DNA of 64,000 nt from Pseudoalteromonas viridis (GTDB taxonomy: Bacteria; Pseudomonadota; Gammaproteobacteria; Enterobacterales; Alteromonadaceae). Shown piece by piece: positions 57,840 to 64,000 of this stretch; position 1 is the stretch's first letter, and every line of letters starts with the position of its first letter. The stretch spans positions 1,674,001 through 1,738,000 of the forward strand of contig NZ_CP072425.1 in NCBI RefSeq assembly GCF_017742995.1, read 5' to 3'. The notes beneath the pieces are model-generated. The model was not told the DNA's origin. It did no database searches and worked only from the letters and a program-made list of their open reading frames with translations. The position numbers were made by a program, and so were the translations under genes.

Positions 57840-57957
57840 TGCTTGGTAACCATAGCGTTTTGGAACCACCTGACTCCATGCCGAACTCAGTAGTGAAACG
57901 AAATAGCGCCGATGATAGTGTGGGGTTTCCCATGTGAAAGTAGGACATTGCCAAGCT
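57840..57957 (+). rRNA. rrf: 5S ribosomal RNA
   Basis: Begins TGCTTGGTAACCATAGCG, contains CCATGCCGAACTCAGTAGTGAAACG, GCGCCGATGATAGTGTGGGG and ends TTGCCAAGCT; the two ends pair. About 118 bases. Confidence 0.95.
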
Positions 57958-57967
57958 CCTAATTAAA

Positions 57968-57999
57968 GAAAGCCCGATTCGAGAGAGTCGGGCTTTTTT
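57968..57999 (+). terminator. rrn terminator
   Basis: AGCCCGA/TCGGGCT stem with a further TC/GA pair near the loop, followed by T6, 11 bases after the 5S gene. Confidence 0.9.
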
Positions 58000-58028
58000 G
58001 CTATGTGCGATTAAGAAAATGCTGATGA

Positions 58029-58046
58029 GCTGTAGCTGTAGCTGTA
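58029..58046. repeat. Hexanucleotide tandem repeat (GCTGTA x3)
   Basis: Three exact copies of GCTGTA just after the rrn terminator. Copy number may vary by slippage. No function evident. Confidence 0.7.
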
Positions 58047-58047
58047 G

Positions 58048-58262
58048 ATAGAATAGCATCGCCTATTCATCCATGAAGCTGGGTCCCATCGCGCATCTCG
58101 ATAATTGCTCCTGCATTATTCTACTTCCCCACATCCATGTGGGTCCTTGCGCTCACTTCCTCGAACTGCGAAGCGGTGCTTCGGTCGCAATTCACTCTTG
58201 CGCAAAGTAAGTAAATGTACTCGCGTTGCTCGCTGTCATTGTACCTTGCACTACTATTCTAT
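58048..58262. other. Gene-free tract bounded by 9-bp inverted repeats
   Basis: ATAGAATAG (58048-58056) and CTATTCTAT (58254-58262) face each other across about 200 bases with no convincing coding frame. Inside is a perfect hairpin CCCACAT-CC-ATGTGGG (58128-58143) and a second GC-rich foldback around 58165-58195. It could be a small non-autonomous mobile or dispersed repeat, a decayed gene fragment, or chance. No clear target-site duplication is seen. Confidence 0.35.
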
Positions 58263-58313
58263 TAGCCGAAACTGAGCTAGTATCCAAACATCTAATGAAA
58301 TAACGCTAAAACA

Positions 58314-58928
58314 ATGTCTGAACTTTATCACTGGTTTGATTTATTGGGTGTCATGGTATTTGCTATATCGGGCACTTTGATTGCGTATAGTAAGCATATG
58401 GATGGCTTTGGTGTCGTGGTGCTCGCAACAGTTACAGGTATCGGAGGAGGGACCATACGAGATGTGATCCTCGATGTGCCTGTTTTCTGGCTACATGATT
58501 CAAGCTACTTCATTGCCATTTTCTCTGCCGTTGCGGTCAGTATCTGGACACTCAACAGGCAAAAGCAAATCCCCACTCAATACCTGCAAATAGCGGACGC
58601 ATTCGGGCTGGCGTTTTTTGCCGTAATGGGGGTTCAGAAAGCCTTGAATATTGGTATGCCCGACACGACGGCTGTGATCATGGGCGTTTTGACGGGCTGT
58701 TTTGGTGGCGTGATCAGAGACGTACTGGCGAGAGAAATACCGCTCTTGCTCAAGGGTGAACTCTACGCTATCACCTGTATTTTGGGTGGGATCGTTTATA
58801 CTCAGTTAATCGACTTTAATTTAGCAACGGAAGTCGTCATGTTGCTGGCAATGGCCACGACTCTGCTTGCCCGACTGGCGGCTATGCGCTGGCATATTGT
58901 ATTGCATGTTTTTAATTACAAAGACTAA
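58314..58928 (+). CDS. TRIC-type / UPF0126 membrane protein (YicG-like)
   Basis: 204 residues, about seven hydrophobic helices in two homologous halves, each with the glycine-rich kink motif: TGIGGGTIRDV and TGCFGGVIRDVLARE. This is the pattern of bacterial trimeric intracellular cation channel homologues, including E. coli YicG. Monovalent cation conduction is known for some members; substrate here is not established. comM follows after 14 bases on the same strand. Confidence 0.93.
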   Translation: MSELYHWFDLLGVMVFAISGTLIAYSKHMDGFGVVVLATVTGIGGGTIRDVILDVPVFWLHDSSYFIAIFSAVAVSIWTLNRQKQIPTQYLQIADAFGLAFFAVMGVQKALNIGMPDTTAVIMGVLTGCFGGVIRDVLAREIPLLLKGELYAITCILGGIVYTQLIDFNLATEVVMLLAMATTLLARLAAMRWHIVLHVFNYKD

Positions 58929-58942
58929 CCAAAGGACAAGGA

Positions 58943-60460
58943 ATGTCATTAGCAAGAATACTCACACGTGCCCAGGTTGGCATTGAATCTCCGGTCGTAA
59001 CGGTAGAAGTGCACCTGAGCAATGGGCTACCAAGCTTCAACATCGTGGGCTTGCCGGAAACATCAGTGAAAGAATCTAAGGAACGAGTACGCTCCGCGCT
59101 GCATAATTCCCGCTTCGTATTTCCTGAGCAGCGTATTACGGTGAACCTCGCCCCGGCGGATCTGCCAAAGCAGGGTGGGCGTTATGACTTGGCAATTGCC
59201 GTTGGTATTTTGGTGGCGTCGGGTCAGCTTAATGAGCAGGCAACACAAGGGTGTGAATTTTATGGCGAACTTGCGCTCAATGGCGAGATTAGGGGCGTTA
59301 CTGCGATTATCCCGGTGGTCATGGCCGCTAAAAATGAGCAGCATAAATGCTATATCCCCGAACAAAACGCAGGTATGGCTCAACTGGTTAAGTACCAGCA
59401 ATGCATTGCAGCAAATACGCTGCATGCCTTGTGGTTAGACTTGAGTGGGCAGGCATCATTACCTTTGATTGATTGCGTTAGCGTTAAGCCGCCAGATATA
59501 TCCAACACCCCGTTCATGGATATGAGTGATGTAAAAGGTCAGCCAATGGCTAAGCGGGCACTCGAAATTGCGGCGGCCGGTGGTCATAATATTTTGTTTC
59601 TTGGTCCTCCCGGTACAGGCAAGTCCATGCTGGCGCAGCGAATGCCGGGGATTATGCCTAAGATGAGCATTGAGCAGGCGCTGCAGACTGCTGCTGTGTA
59701 CTCGTTGACGGGTAAGCAGCTGGGTCTCGATACCTGGCGTAGCAGGCCATTTAGAGCGCCTCATCATACCTGCTCAGCCGTTGCATTGGTGGGGGGCTCA
59801 TCCAACCCCAGGCCAGGTGAGATTTCCCTTGCACATAATGGCGTACTGTTTTTAGATGAATTACCAGAATACGAACGCAAGGTTTTAGACTCACTGAGAG
59901 AACCGATGGAGACGGGCCTGGTGACTATTTCTCGCGCCGCGCAGCAGGTTGATTTTCCTGCTTGCTTTCAGCTTATTGCTGCACTGAACCCGAGCCCCAC
60001 TGGCTGTCATACAGATAAACGGGCCTCGCCCGATCAGGTACTGAGATATTTAAGTAAAATATCAGGGCCTTTTGTCGACAGGATTGATCTACAAATCGAG
60101 TTACCCAGGTTAAGTACGCAAGAATTACAATCCTCCAGACAGGAAGTAACCAGTGAGGAGATCCGCAGCCGCGTTGAAGCTGCTTTTGAGGTTGCTTTAA
60201 CCCGTCAAGGTAAGGCGAATGCCAGATTAACCACTCGAGAAATAGAAACCTATTGTGTGCTTACACCACAAGTCGCGCAATTGCTTGCCAGAGCAACGGA
60301 GAAACTCAACCTGTCGCCGCGTTCTTATCATCGAATTATTAAAGTCGCCAGAACAATTGCTGATTTGGCTCATCGCCAGGATATCACGGTGCCAGATCTG
60401 AAAGAAGCGTTGAGCTATCGGGCATTTGAGCGCCTATTGGGTCAGCTGACTTATAGCTAA
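58943..60460 (+). CDS. comM: YifB/ComM family AAA+ ATPase (Mg-chelatase-like)
   Basis: 505 residues. The N-terminal Lon-protease-like domain (LSNGLPSFNIVGLPETSVKESKERVRSAL) is followed by an AAA+ core with Walker A GPPGTGKS at 221-228, Walker B GVLFLDELPEY and the Mg-chelatase C-terminal domain (KLNLSPRSYHRIIKVARTIADLA). ComM is a hexameric helicase that promotes branch migration during natural transformation. With comF in the same window it hints at DNA uptake ability, though no pilus genes are present here. Confidence 0.95.
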   Translation: MSLARILTRAQVGIESPVVTVEVHLSNGLPSFNIVGLPETSVKESKERVRSALHNSRFVFPEQRITVNLAPADLPKQGGRYDLAIAVGILVASGQLNEQATQGCEFYGELALNGEIRGVTAIIPVVMAAKNEQHKCYIPEQNAGMAQLVKYQQCIAANTLHALWLDLSGQASLPLIDCVSVKPPDISNTPFMDMSDVKGQPMAKRALEIAAAGGHNILFLGPPGTGKSMLAQRMPGIMPKMSIEQALQTAAVYSLTGKQLGLDTWRSRPFRAPHHTCSAVALVGGSSNPRPGEISLAHNGVLFLDELPEYERKVLDSLREPMETGLVTISRAAQQVDFPACFQLIAALNPSPTGCHTDKRASPDQVLRYLSKISGPFVDRIDLQIELPRLSTQELQSSRQEVTSEEIRSRVEAAFEVALTRQGKANARLTTREIETYCVLTPQVAQLLARATEKLNLSPRSYHRIIKVARTIADLAHRQDITVPDLKEALSYRAFERLLGQLTYS

Positions 60461-60508
60461 TACCAATGTGCTTTTTCAAATTGGATAGATATTAAGTGAA
60501 ATTGGTAT
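60460..60508. repeat. ATACCAAT...ATTGGTAT inverted repeat between comM and the regulator gene
   Basis: Eight-base arms (60460-60467 and 60501-60508) around a 33-base centre containing another AAATTGG. A single ATACCAAT also occurs in the greB-ompR gap (25480-25487). It looks like a short dispersed intergenic repeat at a convergent gene junction; it may also serve as a weak terminator. Confidence 0.45.
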
Positions 60509-60517
60509 AATGCCTGG

Positions 60518-61222
60518 TCAGGTCGATAGCATGTAGCCTTTGCCGCGGACAGTAACGATGCGTTTTTGCTCTTTTTCGTCCCCAAGCTTTTTACGCAGTC
60601 TGCCTATCAACACGTCAACGGTCCTGTCACTGGGACTCCAGTCTGGTTGGCCGATCTCTTCCGAAATTTTCGCCCGAGAGGTCGCTTTACCTGCGTTCGC
60701 AATCAGGCAGATAAGTACTTTGTGTTCGGCTTCTGTGAGCCTGGCTTCGTCGCCATGCGGGTTTATGAGTGTGCGGTTGTCCGGATGCAGTTTAAAGTCT
60801 GCATATTCGATAAACTCTTCGGATTCATCTTCGCCCTTAGTACCGGCTATGCGCTTATACAGGGCCCGCATACGTAATTCCAGTTCAAGCAAGTCTACGG
60901 GTTTACAGACATAGTCGTCGGCACCTTGCGCCAGGCCTGCAATCCGATCTGCTTGGGTATCTCGGCTGGAGAGCATGATCACACCAATATCGGTGAGTGT
61001 ATTGAGTTCTTTGGCCAGATTGAGACCATCTGTTGCGGGTAACACAACATCCACGATAGCCATATCGAAGGGAGTACCCTCATTCATCTTATTATGAACG
61101 AGCTGCAATGCTTGTGCACCGGTGTTATCCAGCGTGAGCTGAAATTCAGTATCAGCAAAATGGTTTGCGATCCTTTTTGCCAGTAAGTCGTCATCTTCCA
61201 CCAGAAGCACGTTAATGTTCAT
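60518..61222 (-). CDS. Orphan OmpR-family response regulator
   Basis: 234 residues. The receiver domain has VLLVEDDDLLAKRIANHF, phosphoacceptor Asp58 in IVDVVLPATDG and Lys in YVCKPVDLLELELRMRAL. The winged-helix DNA-binding domain has LTEAEHKVLICLIANAGKATSRAKISEEIG and SDRTVDVLIGRLRKKLGDE. No histidine kinase gene is adjacent, so its partner is elsewhere. Regulated genes are unknown. A 210-base gap upstream of its start holds A/T-rich promoter-like sequence and the terminator of the S9 gene. Confidence 0.93.
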   Translation of the reverse strand: MNINVLLVEDDDLLAKRIANHFADTEFQLTLDNTGAQALQLVHNKMNEGTPFDMAIVDVVLPATDGLNLAKELNTLTDIGVIMLSSRDTQADRIAGLAQGADDYVCKPVDLLELELRMRALYKRIAGTKGEDESEEFIEYADFKLHPDNRTLINPHGDEARLTEAEHKVLICLIANAGKATSRAKISEEIGQPDWSPSDRTVDVLIGRLRKKLGDEKEQKRIVTVRGKGYMLST

Positions 61223-61397
61223 AGCACCGTAACTTTATCAATAAATCACTTATATATTAGCACTGAGAAAACTGGGCTGAGAAGGGTAAGTTGATTATTT
61301 TCAAATAAAAAACAATGCAAATAAAACTTTAGTATGAGACTGTTGAATGAATAAAAATCTGGTTATTTTGAAATATCATACAGTTGAATGGCCTTTT

Positions 61398-61428
61398 AAA
61401 AAAAAGGCAGCACCTAAGTGCTGCCTGC
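61398..61428 (-). terminator. Terminator of the S9 peptidase gene
   Basis: On the minus strand GGCAGCAC/GTGCTGCC with a 4-base loop is followed by T9. It begins 8 bases after the stop codon. Confidence 0.9.
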
Positions 61429-61432
61429 GATC

Positions 61433-63886
61433 TTATTTGCCGTACAGGTGTTGCCACCACTGTGGTTGATCTTTTAAGTGCTTATCAAAGTAAGCGAGCA
61501 TAGTATCCCACCACTGGAAGCGTCGATCACGGGCAAATATTTGATGATCTGCACCCTTGATTTCAATCAGTTCAACGTCCTTACCTAGCAGTTTCAGCGC
61601 CGTATACATGGTATGGCTTTCCCCAACCGGGACATTGACATCGGCATCGCCATGCAACAGTAGCAGTGGGGTGGTGACCTTATCGGCATGGAATACCGGG
61701 CTATGTTGCGAATAGAGCTTAGGATTATTCCAGGGGAAGCTGTGCTTTGAGGCTTCACCTGAATATAGGTAGCCCCACCAACCCTGTCCCCAGTATGAGG
61801 TGATATTAGAGATACCTGCGTGAGAAATAGACGCACTGAACAGGTCTGTTTTAGTCGTCAGTAGCATGGTCATAAAGCCCCCATAGGATGCCCCCAGGTT
61901 ACCGAGACGTTCTTTATCGACAAACGGGTATTCGGTCAGAAACGCCTTGGTCCCGGCGATAATGTCATCGGCTGTTTGCTCGCCCCAGGCATTCACATGC
62001 TGAGCTGAAAAATTTTGTCCAAATCCGGTTGCACCTGTGGGTTGCAACACATAAACAACATAGCCATTTGCGGCCCACAGGTTAAACGGATAACGTCCCG
62101 TAAAGGCTCTTGAAACCGGTGAGGTGCCACCGTAATAGTAGATCAATGCCGGATATTGTTTAGATTTATCCAGATTGTGAGGCAGGTACACGCGGCCCTT
62201 GATTTCAGTACCCTGATTGTTGGTAAAGTTAAACTCCTCGAGCTTCGCAATCTCACTGTTGGTATAAGCAAGCGGCGCTGAATCCCACACGGTGCGAGCG
62301 CGGTTTTTACTGATATTGACCTGCTTAAGTTGCTGTGGTGCAGAGGCTTGGGTGCCTGCCACTAACAGTTTAGGTTTACGGTTATCGGCAATGCTGAAGT
62401 GCTCAACCACATCCAGACCCGCGCTCAAACGCGTGTAACGGTCTTTGCTCACATCATAGAGATACAGCGGCTGGCGGTCTTCCTCTTTCACTTTGGCAAT
62501 CACATCTCCGTTACTGAGCACGTCAATACTGCCAATAGCAGGGTTAAATTGCTTGCTCAGTGCTTTAGCGTTTGCGCCTTGGCTATCTAACCAATATAAC
62601 TGACCGTCATAGTTGTTTGATAACTGGTCTTTGTCAACGGCTCTGCCAAGGCCATTGTTAAAGTCTGGCCCTGCCAGTACATATACACCTTGAGCGCCAT
62701 ACTTTGCTTCGTTGAAGGTGCGATACTGGCCAATGACGGTGTGTGAGCCCTGTGTCAGGTTAAACTCAACCAGCTCTGTAAGCATGTGAGGCGGCGCGGC
62801 ATAATCTTGCACAGAGCGGCTGGTCAGAATGCGGTTGCTTTTGGCATCATGGTCTTCGAGTGTGTGGCTTTGCTTACCTTCGGTAAGTGCCTGGATCAGG
62901 CCGGTTTTGATATCCAGCAGGTAGATTTGTGTGTTGGTCCGTGCGTATGACCAGCGATCTTCAAGGCCCTGGTAGTGTTTCACCAAAGACTTGTCTGCTG
63001 AGGGGGATTTAGACCAGCTAAATATCAGGCTGGTATCGTTAAAGTAGGCAAAGTCACTTGCACCTGCCAAATCTTCAGCGATAACCCGAGATTTGAGGTT
63101 ATCAAGATCCAGTGTTTTGAGTTGGCCGTCTTGACTATAGACCAGCTGTGCCCCGTCCTCGCGCCAGGCCAGCGAGCCGGCGTTAACACCATCAAGGGCG
63201 AAAATCACCTTGTCATCCTCATTGTAAAGCGTGGTGTTGGTCAGCGCCTGATTACCTCGGTTTGGCTGGTAGTGTTTTTGCGTGACGACATAGTGTTCAG
63301 CATCAGGAGAGTAAGAAACCGCACTGATCACCGGCGCATCAAATAACTGCTTGGCAGATAAAGCGCGGGTAGACTTGCCAGTAAATAGCAGGTGGTCATG
63401 AGCTGTTTTACCATTGAATGCCACCGAGACTTTTTTCCAGTCATCAACTTGCTCAGCAACAATGATGATCTGGTGATCGCCCGTAGGTAAATTCAGTGTT
63501 GAGGTCATTTTGTCAGAATGGCGTTCACCATTGACGAAAATATGCGCCTTTTCTATGCCATCCAGTACCAGTTCACCCTGCACGAAGCGGCTAACCGAGA
63601 ACTCCATTTTCAGTGCCTGCAGTCCGCCCATGGTTAGTGCGTTTAGCTGCGACAGGGGTTGCCATTTGGCATCAACACCCAGCATAGACACGGTTTTTTC
63701 TGCACTGGATAAACTTGGGATCAGATTGGCAATAATGGTTTGTTGATGTGCCGTATTATTGGGCTTAATTGTACTGGCCTGGCCCAGTGGGCCAATAAAC
63801 TGGATATCTTGCTTGTCTATTGGAGCGGCACTGAGTGAGGTGCTCAGGGCAGACAACAGCAGCAAAGCAGCCGATCTTAACTTCAT
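61433..63886 (-). CDS. Exported S9 family prolyl oligopeptidase-type serine peptidase
   Basis: 817 residues with a signal peptide (MKLRSAALLLLSALSTSLSA). An N-terminal beta-propeller-like region (about 180-540; repeats such as LAWREDGAQLVYSQDGQLKTLDL) precedes the alpha/beta hydrolase domain. The nucleophile Ser is in GNLGASYGGFMTMLLT, Asp in LLLHGDADVNVPVGES and His in IKGADHQIFARDRR. It resembles dipeptidyl/acylaminoacyl peptidases of marine bacteria. It probably trims peptides in the periplasm or outside. A monocistronic gene with its own terminator. Confidence 0.94.
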   Translation of the reverse strand: MKLRSAALLLLSALSTSLSAAPIDKQDIQFIGPLGQASTIKPNNTAHQQTIIANLIPSLSSAEKTVSMLGVDAKWQPLSQLNALTMGGLQALKMEFSVSRFVQGELVLDGIEKAHIFVNGERHSDKMTSTLNLPTGDHQIIIVAEQVDDWKKVSVAFNGKTAHDHLLFTGKSTRALSAKQLFDAPVISAVSYSPDAEHYVVTQKHYQPNRGNQALTNTTLYNEDDKVIFALDGVNAGSLAWREDGAQLVYSQDGQLKTLDLDNLKSRVIAEDLAGASDFAYFNDTSLIFSWSKSPSADKSLVKHYQGLEDRWSYARTNTQIYLLDIKTGLIQALTEGKQSHTLEDHDAKSNRILTSRSVQDYAAPPHMLTELVEFNLTQGSHTVIGQYRTFNEAKYGAQGVYVLAGPDFNNGLGRAVDKDQLSNNYDGQLYWLDSQGANAKALSKQFNPAIGSIDVLSNGDVIAKVKEEDRQPLYLYDVSKDRYTRLSAGLDVVEHFSIADNRKPKLLVAGTQASAPQQLKQVNISKNRARTVWDSAPLAYTNSEIAKLEEFNFTNNQGTEIKGRVYLPHNLDKSKQYPALIYYYGGTSPVSRAFTGRYPFNLWAANGYVVYVLQPTGATGFGQNFSAQHVNAWGEQTADDIIAGTKAFLTEYPFVDKERLGNLGASYGGFMTMLLTTKTDLFSASISHAGISNITSYWGQGWWGYLYSGEASKHSFPWNNPKLYSQHSPVFHADKVTTPLLLLHGDADVNVPVGESHTMYTALKLLGKDVELIEIKGADHQIFARDRRFQWWDTMLAYFDKHLKDQPQWWQHLYGK

Positions 63887-64000
63887 AGTTTGCGCCTATT
63901 GTGGGTAAATTAGACGTATACTATAACATAGACTTTGTGCTTCTCACTTAAGCGTGAGACTAACGCCGGAGCCCCTTATGGGTTTGAATTGATCATTCTC
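63887..64000 (-). promoter_or_regulatory. Upstream region of the S9 peptidase gene
   Basis: 114 bases to the window edge with no gene start visible. On the minus strand a -10-like TATAGT lies at about 63919-63924; a hairpin TCTCAC-TTAA-GCGTGAGA (63943-63960) lies upstream of it. No firm -35. Confidence 0.35.

Noticed and set aside
58029..58046. CRISPR-like repeat
   Set aside because: Three contiguous hexamers without spacers form a microsatellite; no other regular repeats or cas genes were seen in the window.
57769..58059. 96-codon minus-strand open frame across the 5S gene
   Set aside because: It is antisense to 5S rRNA and the terminator, with no ribosome-binding site or family signal.

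Overview
The window is a core chromosomal segment of a marine gammaproteobacterium, most consistent with Pseudoalteromonas or a close Alteromonadales relative. The basis is the gammaproteobacterial rRNA operon, the cox-assembly, gsp and che gene sets, and the DUF2909, DUF5610 and SprA-type genes typical of that order. This was judged by recognition, not alignment. No prophage, insertion sequence, CRISPR array, tRNA or plasmid gene was seen.

Layout. (1) 1-4341: end of a cytochrome c oxidase locus (COX III C-terminus, a convergent DUF2909 protein, SURF1, a small CxxxC protein, heme A synthase, heme O synthase, an SCO copper chaperone). (2) 4548-4862: a small exported protein. (3) 5136-13758: a complete accessory chemosensory cluster, STAS-CheY-CheA-CheW-receptor-CheR-CheD-CheB. 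The receptor carries three PAS repeats and ends in a CheR-tether pentapeptide (EWEEF). Order and content resemble the Che2/F7-type systems of Pseudomonas aeruginosa and Vibrio cholerae. (4) 13736-22450: polysaccharide deacetylase, MATE exporter, a small membrane protein, nfuA (preceded by a convincing IscR type 1 box), an M14 peptidase, comF, bioH, and a two-gene unit with a SprA-type putative metalloprotease. (5) 22526-31556: tex, greB, ompR-envZ plus an unknown third gene, pckA, hslO, hslR. This keeps the gene neighbourhood seen in E. coli. (6) 31798-43211: a complete type II secretion operon gspC to gspN, followed by a UPF0149 gene. (7) 43796-52339: two small unknown genes, ccoG, srkA with two tandem dsbA paralogues, trmA, a DUF5610 gene, murI and a membrane-anchored RRM protein. 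(8) 52533-57999: an rRNA operon (16S-23S-5S) with two promoters, antitermination boxes and no spacer tRNA. (9) 57958-64000: a gene-free tract with repeats, a TRIC-type channel, comM, an orphan OmpR-type regulator and an exported S9 peptidase.

How the genes work together. The first block builds the haem-copper oxidase: heme O then heme A synthesis, copper delivery and SURF1. The che cluster forms a self-contained array with its own adaptation enzymes. The T2SS exports folded proteins after periplasmic oxidation, for which two DsbA-type enzymes are encoded nearby. Secreted or periplasmic peptidases (M14, S9) fit a proteolytic marine heterotroph. PckA with OmpR/EnvZ and Hsp33/Hsp15 covers gluconeogenesis, osmotic sensing and stress.

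Nothing here is certainly a new system. The most original items are the CxxxC protein between SURF1 and CtaA, the SprA-type protease with its FlgC-like small partner, the membrane-anchored RRM protein beside rrn, and several unexplained palindromes in promoter regions: a 15-bp-arm inverted repeat upstream of pckA, nested repeats upstream of gspC and of trmA/DUF5610, and a 61-bp repeat upstream of ccoG.
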